This document shows positions 36,356 to 46,034 of a DNA stretch of 61,238 bases, piece after piece. The position numbers and the translations under genes are program-made. This stretch comes from [Flexibacter] sp. ATCC 35208 (lineage in GTDB: Bacteria; Bacteroidota; Bacteroidia; Chitinophagales; Chitinophagaceae). The stretch is taken from contig NZ_MTKN01000008.1 of the NCBI RefSeq assembly GCF_001975825.1, forward strand, positions 122,291 to 183,528, read 5' to 3'. Position 1 is the stretch's first letter. Each line of letters begins with the position of its first letter. A model generated the notes under the pieces. It was not told the origin of the DNA. It searched no databases and was given only the letters and a program-made list of their open reading frames with translations.

Positions 36356-36395
36356 AAGGCCGTCCTGCACTCAGTGGGACGGCCTTTCTTTTTAT
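36356..36395 (+). terminator. Intrinsic terminator of the aminotransferase gene
   Basis: 10-bp stem AAGGCCGTCC / GGACGGCCTT, 11-nt loop, then TCTTTTT on the plus strand. Confidence 0.85.
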
Positions 36396-36435
36396 AAAAA
36401 AATAGCTTCCGCCACTGGCGGAAGCTATTTTTTTT
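36396..36435. terminator. Terminator of the convergent secreted-protein gene
   Basis: Perfect stem AAAAAAATAGCTTCCGCC with its complement around an ACT loop, T-runs on both strands. It lies 31 bp past the stop at 36467 on the minus strand. Confidence 0.85.
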
Positions 36436-36466
36436 GAGGGGGGATAAAAGACCTTCCTTCGAATAA

Positions 36467-36979
36467 TTAGTGACGGTCAGGACCCTGACGATCGTCTCTG
36501 TTGTCTCTGTTGTTTCTATTGTTACCTTTCTTACCGTTGTTCTGATGATCCTTCTGCCACTGTGAGTGCTGAGGATGACCCTTGCTTTCGTAATATTTTT
36601 CTTCCTTGCTGTCACGGATAGGACTCTGATCATGTTTACCCTTGTATCCACCATATTCCTGACGGTATTTGGTAGCATTCTGATAAGGTCTTTTTTCACC
36701 ATTGATCACTACCTTGTGCGCATTGTACAAGTCAACGTTACGGTACTTAGCAGGCAGTTGTTTCGCTCTTACCCAGCTATTGCCATTAGGATATACATAT
36801 ACCTTGTTTGTTACGTCATAATAACAATCAATATCTGGCAGATAATAATAATCTACGTGGTCATAACCGGTAGGACCCCATGCTGGCTGTGCGCCAATAT
36901 TGACAGAAACATTTACCTGGGCTTGAGTGGCTACAGTGAATCCGATCACTGCTACAAAAAGGAAAATAAACTTTTTCAT
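36467..36979 (-). CDS. Secreted hypothetical protein with basic Asn-rich tail
   Basis: 170 residues with a signal peptide (MKKFIFLFVAVIGFTVATQA). The middle domain has YYYLPDIDCYYDVTNKVYVYPNG and WVRAKQLPAKYRNVDLY, a pattern seen in Bacteroidota periplasmic proteins of unknown function. From residue ~115 the chain is Lys/Asn/Asp/Arg-rich (NNRNNRDNRDDRQGPDR) and likely disordered. No function is assigned. Confidence 0.7.
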   Translation of the reverse strand: MKKFIFLFVAVIGFTVATQAQVNVSVNIGAQPAWGPTGYDHVDYYYLPDIDCYYDVTNKVYVYPNGNSWVRAKQLPAKYRNVDLYNAHKVVINGEKRPYQNATKYRQEYGGYKGKHDQSPIRDSKEEKYYESKGHPQHSQWQKDHQNNGKKGNNRNNRDNRDDRQGPDRH

Positions 36980-37163
36980 ATAGATTGTATTTGCTGATAT
37001 AAAGGCAAAAGGAATGCCTATAGCGCATAAATTTCATTTTTTGAGATGTATAGTCGAAATGTGTCTGCTAAACCTGAAATTCTACTGGTAAACAGTCGTC
37101 CCCGACCAATTATATATAATGATACTTATAACTCATTGAAATACATTTAAATTGATCCTATTC

Positions 37164-37279
37164 TAACTTTTTGACTTTTTAGTTCAAAAAGTTAATAAAT
37201 TGTTAAATGACGTCTTTTCTTCTCTATTTGATTAAACTTTTCTACTTTTGACTTCGAAACTAAAAAAGTCAAAAAGTTA
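37164..37279. promoter_or_regulatory. TetR-type operator repeats and promoter
   Basis: First inverted repeat TAACTTTTTGA / TCAAAAAGTTA (37164-37174 and 37184-37194). Second inverted repeat TTTTGACTT / AAGTCAAAA (37246-37254 and 37266-37274), whose right arm extends to AAAAAGTTA touching the ATG at 37280. A -7 box TACTTTTG (37243-37250) overlaps the second repeat. Binding would block expression of the whole TetR-efflux operon. Confidence 0.65.
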
Positions 37280-37882
37280 ATGATCGCAGAAACCAAGGAC
37301 GAAATGCGGGATAAGATCGTGGATGCAGCGTTAAAGAGATTCTCTAATTACACTGCTTCCAAGACTACCATGAATGAGATTGCGGACGATCTGCATTGTT
37401 CAAAGGCTTCCTTATATTATTATTTTTCCGATAAAAAGAGTCTGCACTTTGCCGTGCTCGAAAGGATCGGAGAGTTCTTTATATCAGAGCAGGAAGCAGA
37501 AGCAGATAAAGATCTGCCTGCGGCCAGCATACTTACGAACCTCCTCGAAATAAAACGACAGTTTGTACTCAGGTACTGCCGCCTGGAAATGTTCAAGATC
37601 CTGAATGATAATAGTGCAGAGACCATCCGTGCCATGACGATCATGAAGGAAAGAGAACTGGCCATGATGACCCGGGTGATGGAAAAAGGTGTGGCAGCAG
37701 GTGACTTTAAGATCAAAAATACCAGCGAAATGGCCACCTTATATAGTCAGGCTATAGAAGGATTGCGCTTTTCGGCATTGGATTGCTTCAATCCTAAATT
37801 GGAAATAGAACCAGAAGAAGTAGAAAAGGTAATAGATAAACAGCGGTTACTCACCGAGATTTTTGTTAAAGGCATAAAGTAA
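37280..37882 (+). CDS. TetR/AcrR-family transcriptional regulator 1
   Basis: 200 residues. HTH near the N-terminus: AALKRFSNYTASKTTMNEIADDLHCSKASLYYYFSDKKSL, typical TetR (recognition helix KASLYYYF). The C-terminal ligand domain is helical and not recognisable by substrate. It starts the five-gene efflux operon, 10 bp before a second TetR gene. Direct and inverted repeats in its promoter suggest self-repression. Confidence 0.88.
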   Translation: MIAETKDEMRDKIVDAALKRFSNYTASKTTMNEIADDLHCSKASLYYYFSDKKSLHFAVLERIGEFFISEQEAEADKDLPAASILTNLLEIKRQFVLRYCRLEMFKILNDNSAETIRAMTIMKERELAMMTRVMEKGVAAGDFKIKNTSEMATLYSQAIEGLRFSALDCFNPKLEIEPEEVEKVIDKQRLLTEIFVKGIK

Positions 37883-37892
37883 CGAGGTTAAC

Positions 37893-38525
37893 ATGGGCGT
37901 AAAAGAAAGGATACTGGAAACAGCGCTGAGGATGTTCCGGTTGTACGGCATCAAGAGCGTAACGATGTTTGACATTTCAAAAGAAAGCGGCGTATCCAAA
38001 AAGACGGTATACGAGCATTTTGAAGACAAGGAAGACCTGGTGCTGGTAGGCATGAAATTCGTACTTGACAGTCACATCGAGCATTTCAAGGACTTTCGCC
38101 AAAACTCCGCCAATGCCATTGAAGAGCTGATCAAAGAGCTGGAATATATGGAGATGATGGGCAAAACAATCAACCCCGTCATGCTGTACGAAATACAGAA
38201 ATATCATCCGGCTATCTGGAAGCGAATCGAAGAATTTAAGAAGGATTGTGTACTGCATGGTATTAATGAGAATTTACAGCGTGGCATTGAAGAAGGGGTG
38301 TACAGAAGCGATCTGAATATGAACATCATCAGCCGTATGAGGCAACTACAGCTCGAAACCGTATTCGATCCTGAACAATACCCGGTCATGCAGTTCGACA
38401 TGCATGAAGTAATGGAACAACTAACGAAACATTTTATTCTGGGAGTAGCTACCCTTGAAGGAAGAAAACTGGCAGCACAGTACTTACATATACACGAAGA
38501 ATCTACCACCGGCATCACTCATTAA
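37893..38525 (+). CDS. TetR/AcrR-family transcriptional regulator 2
   Basis: 210 residues. HTH: RMFRLYGIKSVTMFDISKE then SGVSKKTVYEHFEDKEDLV. It lies 10 bp behind the first TetR gene and 43 bp ahead of the TolC-type gene. It is not a recent duplicate of its neighbour, since the ligand domains differ throughout, so each regulator may answer to a different signal or they may form a heterodimer. Confidence 0.88.
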   Translation: MGVKERILETALRMFRLYGIKSVTMFDISKESGVSKKTVYEHFEDKEDLVLVGMKFVLDSHIEHFKDFRQNSANAIEELIKELEYMEMMGKTINPVMLYEIQKYHPAIWKRIEEFKKDCVLHGINENLQRGIEEGVYRSDLNMNIISRMRQLQLETVFDPEQYPVMQFDMHEVMEQLTKHFILGVATLEGRKLAAQYLHIHEESTTGITH

Positions 38526-38568
38526 AACCGAATCCGCCAACTAAAAAGTAATTCAAAGAAACATACGG

Positions 38569-39924
38569 ATGAAAAAGATCATGTTTACACTTGTCCTCCT
38601 GGCGGGGATCAGGGCTTCCTATGCACAATCCGCATTGACTTTACAGGACTGCCTGAAATATGCCCTCGCCAACAATCAGGCCCTGGCCCGCACCAGGCTT
38701 GAAGAAGATATGGGGAGGTTCAAGACCAGTGAAGTAAGAGGTCAGGCACTGCCGCAAGTCAATGCCAACGGAAGTTATACTAACAATATCAAGAAACAGA
38801 TATTAGCTATTCCCGGTGAATTTGTCGGGGAACCAGGCAAAACCGTACTGCTTACCGCAGGTGTGACGCACAACCTCACAGCTTCCGGCTCTGTAACACA
38901 GGAAGTATACAACCAGTCTGTATTTACTGGTCTCAAAGCCGCAAAAGCAGGTGAAGAATACTACCGTATGCAAACCGCGCAGAGTGAAGAGACTGTGATC
39001 TACAACGTAACCAGTCTTTACTATGCAGCACTGGTAAGCCGTGAAAAAACCAATGTACTGGATGCAAATATTGACAAACTGCAAAAACTGGTAAACACTA
39101 CTGCTACACAGGTTGAAAATGGCCTCGCCCGCAAAATAGACCTGGACAGAATGCGTGTAAACCTTACTAACTATAAAACACAGCGCATCAATGCGCAAAA
39201 CCAATTCCTGATCCAGGCCAATCAGCTGAAAATGCAGATGGGTATGTCCATGAGTACAGCGCTGGAACTGCCGGCAACCTCTTTCAAAGAGATCGAAAGC
39301 AAAACAGCGGATGCCGCCGATTTCGGAGGCGTGGCAATGGACAACAGGATTGAATATAAACTGCTGAGCAAGCAGGAAGAACTGCAAACCTATCAGAAGA
39401 AAGCGTACATAGCACAGTTCTACCCTACCCTGCAGCTGGGTGGTAACTACTCTTACAATGGTATCAGCGATAAGTTCGATTTTCTTAAATCCAAATCAGG
39501 TGGCTCTACTTCCAGCTGGTACGATATGGCTTCTGTAAGCCTGACACTGAAGGTGCCTATCTTCGACGGTTTTGCACGTCGCTCAAGAGTAAGCCAGGCA
39601 AATGTGACACTGAAAGAACTGAGCAAGCAGAAAGAAGAAACAGCACTGGCACTGAACACACAGTTTGAAAATGCCAAACTGCAGGCCCAGAACAACCTGA
39701 GCACCATCCATGCACAAAAGGAAAACGTAGAACTGGCCAATGAGGTGTATACCTCCACCCAGAATAACTACAACCTGGGACTGGCCAGCCTGACTGACCT
39801 GCTGGATTCAGAAACTTCGCTCACAGAAGCACAGAATAATTACAACGAAGCATTGTTGCAATATAAACTGGCTGAACTGGACATTATCAAATCCAATGGG
39901 AATCTTAAATCCCTGTTGAACTAA
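38569..39924 (+). CDS. TolC-family outer membrane efflux protein
   Basis: 451 residues with a signal peptide (ending RASYAQSALTLQDCL). The duplicated coiled-coil/barrel pattern is present: LTLQDCLKYALANNQALARTR in the first half and RIEYKLLSKQEELQTYQKKAY, FYPTLQLGGNYSYNG, NYNLGLASLTDLLDSETSLTEAQNNY in the second. It forms the outer-membrane duct for the adaptor and RND pump encoded downstream. Confidence 0.93.
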   Translation: MKKIMFTLVLLAGIRASYAQSALTLQDCLKYALANNQALARTRLEEDMGRFKTSEVRGQALPQVNANGSYTNNIKKQILAIPGEFVGEPGKTVLLTAGVTHNLTASGSVTQEVYNQSVFTGLKAAKAGEEYYRMQTAQSEETVIYNVTSLYYAALVSREKTNVLDANIDKLQKLVNTTATQVENGLARKIDLDRMRVNLTNYKTQRINAQNQFLIQANQLKMQMGMSMSTALELPATSFKEIESKTADAADFGGVAMDNRIEYKLLSKQEELQTYQKKAYIAQFYPTLQLGGNYSYNGISDKFDFLKSKSGGSTSSWYDMASVSLTLKVPIFDGFARRSRVSQANVTLKELSKQKEETALALNTQFENAKLQAQNNLSTIHAQKENVELANEVYTSTQNNYNLGLASLTDLLDSETSLTEAQNNYNEALLQYKLAELDIIKSNGNLKSLLN

Positions 39925-39961
39925 CACAATTACCTTCTTTAAAACTGTATACTGGACCTTT

Positions 39962-41035
39962 ATGAAAAAAATTATTATCTGGAGCTTAGTGACCATCGCC
40001 GCTGTGGTATTGATCATGTGGAAACTAGGTGCCAATAAAAAAGCCAACGAAGCCAAAACTGAATTTGTAAAAAAGAGCAACGCCGGTGAGATACCAGTTC
40101 TGACTGAAAAGGTGAGTAAAGAAGATTTTTCACAGGGTTTCCTCGCAAACGGAAACTTTGAACCAGTACGTGAACTGGACTACCTGGCGGAGACTTCCGG
40201 CCGTATTACCAAACTGCTGGTAGACGAAGGTAGCGTGGTAAAACAAGGTCAGGTGATCGCCTATGTAGATGGTGAGATCCTGGGTACTGATCTGCAATCA
40301 GCCAAAGTAAATCTTGAACAACTGCGTGTGGATAAAGAAAGATATGAAGCTGCCTTTAAAACAGGTGGTGTGACAAAGAAACAAGTGGACGATGCCACCC
40401 TTCAGTATGAACTGGCACAAACCCGCTACACCGCTGCTACCCGTCGTGTGAGCGATACCTATATCAAAGCGCCGATATCCGGTATTATCAATAAGAAATA
40501 TGTAGAACAGGGTGCGTACCTCTCTCCTGGCAACAAACTGTTCGACATCGTGGATGTAAGCCGTTTGAAACTCGCTGTATCCGTACCGGAAATACAGGTA
40601 GTAACCCTGAAAGAAGGCGATAAAGTAAATGTAACGACCAACGTATTTCCTGAAGTAAGCTATGAAGGTAAAATCACTTTCATCGCTGCCAAAGGTGATA
40701 ATACCCTGAACTACCCTGTAGAAATGGAAGTAACTAACATCAGCGGCAAGCAACTGCGTGCCGGTATGTTTGGTACCGCTCATTTCGATATCAAAAATGC
40801 TGCGCCTATGATCCTGGTTCCACGCACCTCTTTTGTAGGTGGTGTAAACAGCAACCAGGTTTATGTATTTGATAACAATACTGCTAAACTGCGTAAAGTA
40901 GTAGCAGGCCGCATTTTCGGTGACAGAGTAGAAATAAGGGAAGGACTGAATGAAGGAGAAACGGTGATCACTGCCGGTCAGATCAACCTGACAGATGGAG
41001 CTAAGGTAACTGTGCAACAACAGGCGAAAGGATAA
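39962..41035 (+). CDS. RND efflux periplasmic adaptor (membrane fusion protein)
   Basis: 357 residues. An N-terminal membrane anchor (IIIWSLVTIAAVVLIMWKLG) lacks a lipobox. Then come the lipoyl/barrel-sandwich halves (AETSGRITKLLVDEGSVVKQGQVIAYVD and DTYIKAPISGIINKKYVEQGAYL), a short helical hairpin, and the beta-barrel domain (GDKVNVTTNVFPEVSYEGKITFI). It joins the RND pump to the TolC-type duct. It sits 37 bp after the TolC-type gene and 30 bp before the pump gene. Confidence 0.93.
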   Translation: MKKIIIWSLVTIAAVVLIMWKLGANKKANEAKTEFVKKSNAGEIPVLTEKVSKEDFSQGFLANGNFEPVRELDYLAETSGRITKLLVDEGSVVKQGQVIAYVDGEILGTDLQSAKVNLEQLRVDKERYEAAFKTGGVTKKQVDDATLQYELAQTRYTAATRRVSDTYIKAPISGIINKKYVEQGAYLSPGNKLFDIVDVSRLKLAVSVPEIQVVTLKEGDKVNVTTNVFPEVSYEGKITFIAAKGDNTLNYPVEMEVTNISGKQLRAGMFGTAHFDIKNAAPMILVPRTSFVGGVNSNQVYVFDNNTAKLRKVVAGRIFGDRVEIREGLNEGETVITAGQINLTDGAKVTVQQQAKG

Positions 41036-41065
41036 TCAGGACATTCCGGGTAAAAAAAGAAAATA

Positions 41066-44000
41066 ATGAAGATTACAGAAATATCCATCAAGCGGCCTAC
41101 TATCGTAGTCGTGGTATTCACCATCCTTACTTTGCTGGGGGTGATGAGTTATCAGTCACTCAACTACGAGTTGTTGCCTAAGTTTAGTCAACCGGTGGTA
41201 ACTATTGCTACCGTATATCCCGGTGCTTCGCCTAAAGAGGTGGAAAGCACTATCACCAAGAAGATTGAGGATGCGGTGGCTTCTATGGAGAAGATCAAAA
41301 AGATCATTTCCAAATCCAACGAAAGCTTATCTACTGTAAGTGTACAGTTGAGTAATGATGCGAATGTAGATATTGCCCTGCAGGATGCACAGCGTAAAGT
41401 AAACGCCGTACTGTCTGATCTGCCTACTGATGCCAAAACACCATCACTTACTAAGTTCTCCCTGGATGACTTACCTATCATGACGTTGTCTGCTACTGCT
41501 GATATGGATAGCAAGCAGTTTTATGACCTGGTAGATAAAAAGATCCAGCCATTGCTGTCCCGTTTGGGTGGTGTGGCCCAGGTTTCAGTGATCGGTGGTC
41601 AGGAAAGAGAGATACAGATCAATGTAGACCCTCATAAGCTGGAAGCTTATAAAATGTCTATCAATACAGTACGTTCTGTAGTAACGAATGCGAACCTCGA
41701 CTTCCCTACCGGTAAGGTAAAGACACTCGATCAGCAGATCCTGATCCGTCTGGCTGGTAAATATAAAGATGTAGATCAGTTGCGTAACCTGGTACTCAGC
41801 ACAAGCGATGATGGTACACAGATCAGACTGAAAGATATTGCTGATGTGCAGGATGCACAGAAAGATGTAGACCGCATAGCCCGTGTAGATGGTACAAGCG
41901 CGATTGCATTGATGGTGCAGAAACAATCGGATGCGAATGCTGTAACAGTGAGTGAGGAAATGAAGAAAGCGATTGCAGAGATTGAGCATGATTATGCATC
42001 TTTTCACCTGAAGATATTTATTGCGAATGACTCTTCCGACTTTACGCTGGAATCTGCTGACTCAGTGATTCATGACCTGATTATTGCGATCCTGCTGGTG
42101 GCTGCGGTGATGCTGTTGTTCCTGCACAGTATTCGTAGTGCGATCTTCGTAATGATCTCTATACCTGCATCATTGGTAGCGACCTTCATTGGAATGAAGC
42201 TGATGGGGTTCTCTCTGAACCTGATGTCACTGCTGGGTTTATCGCTGGTGGTAGGTATCCTGGTGGATGATGCGATCGTGGTGTTGGAGAATATTTACCG
42301 TCACATGGAGATGGGTAAAAACAGGGTAAGAGCGGCTTTTGACGGGGTGAAAGAAATCGGTTTTACCGTTACTTCCATTACCCTGGTAATCGTGGTAGTA
42401 TTCCTGCCGATCTCTCTGACGAATGAAATGGTATCGCAGATTGTGCGTCAGTTCTGTGTGGTGGTGATGATCTCTACCATGTTGAGCTTATTGTCTTCTT
42501 TCATGATCGTGCCGCTGTTATCTTCCCGCTTTGGTAAGCTGGAACACATCACAGGTAAGAACTGGTTTGAGAAATTCATTCTGTGGTTTGAGCGTCAGCT
42601 GACATCCTTTACAGAGTGGATGACTGGTATATTGAAATGGGCGCTGAACCATAAGCGCTGGACGATTCTGGCAGCGATTGTATTGCTGGTAGCTTCTTTC
42701 AGCCTGGTAGTGAATGGTTATATCGGAGGTGAATTTATCCCGAAAGGTGACCGCGGACAGTTTATCGTAGTGTTGGAGATGCCAAAAGATGCATCTGTAG
42801 AACAGAGTAATCAGGCTACCCGCAAGGCGGAAGCTTTACTCTCCAAACAGAAAGAAGTAACCCGTTTGATTACGACAGTAGGTCAGACGAGTGAGGATGG
42901 TTTTGGTACTTCGCAGTCTACCGCTTATAAATCAGAGATCACGGTGATGATGGTAGATGCTAAAGAGCGCGCGGTAAGTGCAGATATCTATGCGGCGCAA
43001 ATGAAAGTTGAGTTACGTAAGATACTGCCAGGTGTAAAAGTAAAAACCATGGATGTGAGTATCCTGGGTACTGCGGAATCCGCACCGATTGAACTGGTGG
43101 TAATGGGTTCCGAACTGGATAGTGCCATGGTGTTTGCAAAAGAGGCGATGGCAGTGTTGAAGAAAATAGATGGTACCAGTGATGTAAAGCTCTCTGTAGA
43201 AGAAGGTAACCCGGAAATCAACGTAGCGGTGGATCGTGATAAGATGTCTGCGCTGGGATTGACACTGGAAAATGTGGGGGGGACTATGCAGACCGCTTTT
43301 AGTGGTACTGCTGATGATAGTAAGATTAAGTTCAGACAAGGGGATTATGAGTATGATATCAATATCCGCTTTGATGATTTTGATAGAAAGAATCTGACGG
43401 ATGTATCAAATATTCAGTTTGTAAATAACAAAGGCCAGCTGGTCAAATTATCACAGTTCGCTACCGTTTCTGAAGGTTCTGGTCCAAGTCAGCTGGAAAG
43501 AAGGGATAAGAATACATCTGTATCTGTAAAATCTCAGGTGATTGGTGTGCCATCAGGTACGGTGCAGGCAGAATTTGCCAAAAAGATTGAGCCACTGCGC
43601 AAACCGGTGGGTGTAAGTTACCTGTGGGCGGGTGATGCAGAGAATCAGGGAGATTCATTTGGTACGATGGGTGCAGCATTGCTGATCTCTATTGTGATGG
43701 TATACCTGATCATGGTGGCGCTGTATGACAACTATATTTATCCTTTCGTGGTGTTGTTCTCTATTCCGCTGGCGATTATTGGTGCCTTGCTGGCACTGGC
43801 GCTGACGAATAATACGCTGAACATTTTTACCATCCTGGGTATGATTATGTTGATTGGCCTGGTGGCGAAGAACGCGATTATCCTTGTGGACTTTACGAAC
43901 CAGATGAAAGAGCAGGGTCAGTCTACGAATGAGGCGCTGATTCATGCGAACAATGCGCGTCTGCGTCCGATCCTGATGACGACGATTGCGATGGTGATTG

Positions 44001-44245
44001 GTATGTTGCCGATTGCGTTGGCAACGGGTGGTGTATCTGCGACGAAGAATGGTTTGGCGTGGGTGATCATTGGTGGGCTGATCAGTTCTATGTTCCTGAC
44101 ATTGATTGTGGTACCTGTGGTGTACAAGATTGTGGATGGTTTTATGGACAGGTTTGGATGGAATAAGCCTTCTGCAAAGCGACTGATCAGACAAAGACTG
44201 GTGGCACCTTATGCAGCAGAGATTGAGGAGGCTTCATTGAATTAG
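41066..44245 (+). CDS. RND multidrug efflux permease (HAE1/AcrB type)
   Basis: 1059 residues, the usual size. It begins MKITEISIKRPTIVVVVFT and has twelve predicted helices in two repeats with large periplasmic loops after helices 1 and 7. The proton-relay Asp pair is in GILVDDAIVVLENI (TM4). The second half contains GLVAKNAIILVDFTNQM (TM10 Lys). It exports drugs, dyes, detergents or endogenous metabolites using the proton gradient. It is last in the operon and followed by a terminator. Confidence 0.96.
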   Translation: MKITEISIKRPTIVVVVFTILTLLGVMSYQSLNYELLPKFSQPVVTIATVYPGASPKEVESTITKKIEDAVASMEKIKKIISKSNESLSTVSVQLSNDANVDIALQDAQRKVNAVLSDLPTDAKTPSLTKFSLDDLPIMTLSATADMDSKQFYDLVDKKIQPLLSRLGGVAQVSVIGGQEREIQINVDPHKLEAYKMSINTVRSVVTNANLDFPTGKVKTLDQQILIRLAGKYKDVDQLRNLVLSTSDDGTQIRLKDIADVQDAQKDVDRIARVDGTSAIALMVQKQSDANAVTVSEEMKKAIAEIEHDYASFHLKIFIANDSSDFTLESADSVIHDLIIAILLVAAVMLLFLHSIRSAIFVMISIPASLVATFIGMKLMGFSLNLMSLLGLSLVVGILVDDAIVVLENIYRHMEMGKNRVRAAFDGVKEIGFTVTSITLVIVVVFLPISLTNEMVSQIVRQFCVVVMISTMLSLLSSFMIVPLLSSRFGKLEHITGKNWFEKFILWFERQLTSFTEWMTGILKWALNHKRWTILAAIVLLVASFSLVVNGYIGGEFIPKGDRGQFIVVLEMPKDASVEQSNQATRKAEALLSKQKEVTRLITTVGQTSEDGFGTSQSTAYKSEITVMMVDAKERAVSADIYAAQMKVELRKILPGVKVKTMDVSILGTAESAPIELVVMGSELDSAMVFAKEAMAVLKKIDGTSDVKLSVEEGNPEINVAVDRDKMSALGLTLENVGGTMQTAFSGTADDSKIKFRQGDYEYDINIRFDDFDRKNLTDVSNIQFVNNKGQLVKLSQFATVSEGSGPSQLERRDKNTSVSVKSQVIGVPSGTVQAEFAKKIEPLRKPVGVSYLWAGDAENQGDSFGTMGAALLISIVMVYLIMVALYDNYIYPFVVLFSIPLAIIGALLALALTNNTLNIFTILGMIMLIGLVAKNAIILVDFTNQMKEQGQSTNEALIHANNARLRPILMTTIAMVIGMLPIALATGGVSATKNGLAWVIIGGLISSMFLTLIVVPVVYKIVDGFMDRFGWNKPSAKRLIRQRLVAPYAAEIEEASLN

Positions 44246-44303
44246 AAAAAAGATATTTAAGATACGTTACAAACACAGTGTAACAGTTGTAGGTTTAAGA
44301 AGT

Positions 44304-44332
44304 GGCCGGAGTAATCTTACTCCGGCCTTTTT
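44304..44332 (+). terminator. Intrinsic terminator of the efflux operon
   Basis: 11-bp stem GGCCGGAGTAA / TTACTCCGGCC with a very short loop, then TTTTTG. Confidence 0.85.
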
Positions 44333-44342
44333 GTTTGAACGC

Positions 44343-44380
44343 CAAAAATGCTTTTACCTTCGGCGAAAGCGATTTTTTCG
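44343..44380 (-). terminator. Probable terminator of the NAD-cluster methyltransferase gene
   Basis: AAAATGCTTT / AAAGCGATTTTTT arms with a TTCGG-containing apex, one bulge. It is downstream of the minus-strand stop at 44415, with T residues at the distal side. Confidence 0.5.
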
Positions 44381-44414
44381 CGGAGGCTTGCTGATGGCCT
44401 GCGGCCGGCTTAAA

Positions 44415-45998
44415 TTACTTTCTTGCTAAGAGGAGCATATGTGATACAGGGAACGGTATCTCCTGTAACTGATCTTCTTCCTGCCTGAAGAGTTTTGTTT
44501 TCCCTTCCAGCCTGTTTTCTACAATCCATTCATTCCTGTATGGCTTAGACAATCTATCTACCCGGAAGCCGGCAGTTTCCAGCTCTTTTTGCCAGTCAGC
44601 AAAACTCCAGAAACAGAAGGTTTCGTGCATTTCACTCAGCCAGTTATCAGTATAATCTTTTGTAAAGAGGAATTCACAGGCATCCTGCATACGCAGGCGG
44701 CAATAGGTTTGCCCACCGATGGTGACCCATTCATAAGCCAGTTTATAATCTTCCTGGTGGCGGAAATCCTGGGCAAAGCGAATGAACTTAGCACGGGTAG
44801 AGAGTTTCTCCAATGCAGCAGCCAGTTCCTGATTGTCGGTGATACCTTGTGCAGGAAGTTTGTTTTCACCATCTGTATGATCCAGCCAGAGTAACACGAC
44901 CTCGTCTTTGTTCTCAGGTCCTACCACATCCCTGTTGATCCATACACCACCGGGAGCCAGCTCCTGGTAACGGTTGGCGATGAAATCACGCAGGTCCTGC
45001 TCACTGCCATAAGAGGCAATTTCGTGGGTGAGCGAAGAGGTATGAATGGTGTTCATACTACTCGCATCAAAGACAAGACTGGTCACCGCATTCTTCTGGG
45101 AGAAGAAGACGGATGGATTTGCGAAATCGCCATTGTGTTTACGCTGGTAGCATATTTCAAAGAGATGACGGGACACTTCGATACCATAGAAATCACATTC
45201 ATGGAGGCGATCATCCTCGCAGCCCATTTTGATCCATGAGCCGGCTGCACAGCCAATATCACCGATGTTGCCGGGTTGTATATAGGGCGCTGTCTCCTGG
45301 TATTTCAGGGCGGCGATATCGTCCATTTGTTTTACATAGGCATTGTAATCGCGGGTAGCGGTGAGGTCGCCATCTGCCCCAATGATGGGGTCTTTGAGAA
45401 TGTGCTGTACCTTCTCCCCTATCTTGTACTGCTTCCAGATCTTGAACGAAGCGGGATGGATGAGATCCAATACTGTTCTATCCTTTTGCCAGTCCGGAGA
45501 TTGGGCAATGAGGCGAACAATGTCCCACGGCAATGGATGTTCCAGGTTGCCGGTGGTGATATCCAGTTCCGCAGGCAATACTTTGTAACCAAGGGAAGTG
45601 TACATATCCTTTACCGGTGTACTGCAAATGACCACGGTATTTTCAGGCGTGAGCTGGTGCAAACCTTCGCTGCTATGACGGATACTCTTGAGTGTATAGC
45701 CTGCGAAGTCATTGATCTCGCCCACATCGTCTATTCCATATACAAACACAGGGATATCCAGATAACTGGAAAACTCCTGGATGATCATGGAGCGGAGATA
45801 GAAAGGAACCGGGTTACGCTTTGTACCCAGGTGATTGGCGGAAGTAACGGCAAATATAACCGCTGTGATAGCGGAAGCTGGCATAGCCTGGCCCTGAACA
45901 TCCTGCTCTCCTTCCAGTTGGTTCTGCAATAATCTGTGCAGGTACTTGAACTGAAAGTCTGACAATAGGTGATGTCTACCCGGAATTAGTAAAAACAT
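44415..45998 (-). CDS. NMN-adenylyltransferase-like / SAM-methyltransferase fusion protein
   Basis: 527 residues in two parts. Residues 1-~165 resemble a nucleotidylyltransferase of the archaeal-NMNAT type: FLLIPGRHHLLSDFQFKYL stands where the GRFQPxHxGH strand-loop should be, AVTSANHLGTKRNPVPF parallels SAxxSHxxxNPF, and DIPVFVYGIDDVGE then VVICSTPVKDMYTSLGYKVLP parallel the rest. The HxGH catalytic pair is not intact. From ~240 a class I methyltransferase begins (motif I GNIGDIGCAAGSWIK, about residue 244), with SSLTHEIASYG, ELAPGGVWINRDV and a C-terminal FRVDRLSKPY. It is encoded beside nadV, nadM-nudix and nrtR on the same strand. Methyl acceptor unknown; a link to NAD metabolism is inferred from context and the N-terminal domain. 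Confidence 0.75.
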   Translation of the reverse strand: MFLLIPGRHHLLSDFQFKYLHRLLQNQLEGEQDVQGQAMPASAITAVIFAVTSANHLGTKRNPVPFYLRSMIIQEFSSYLDIPVFVYGIDDVGEINDFAGYTLKSIRHSSEGLHQLTPENTVVICSTPVKDMYTSLGYKVLPAELDITTGNLEHPLPWDIVRLIAQSPDWQKDRTVLDLIHPASFKIWKQYKIGEKVQHILKDPIIGADGDLTATRDYNAYVKQMDDIAALKYQETAPYIQPGNIGDIGCAAGSWIKMGCEDDRLHECDFYGIEVSRHLFEICYQRKHNGDFANPSVFFSQKNAVTSLVFDASSMNTIHTSSLTHEIASYGSEQDLRDFIANRYQELAPGGVWINRDVVGPENKDEVVLLWLDHTDGENKLPAQGITDNQELAAALEKLSTRAKFIRFAQDFRHQEDYKLAYEWVTIGGQTYCRLRMQDACEFLFTKDYTDNWLSEMHETFCFWSFADWQKELETAGFRVDRLSKPYRNEWIVENRLEGKTKLFRQEEDQLQEIPFPVSHMLLLARK

Positions 45999-46034
45999 GG
46001 TGGGAAATTACAAAACAGTGAGTATTTACACAAG

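Noticed and set aside
43655..44194. 179-residue antisense frame over the RND pump 3' end
   Set aside because: Its product is an Arg/His/Gln-rich string typical of an antisense frame over membrane-helix codons.
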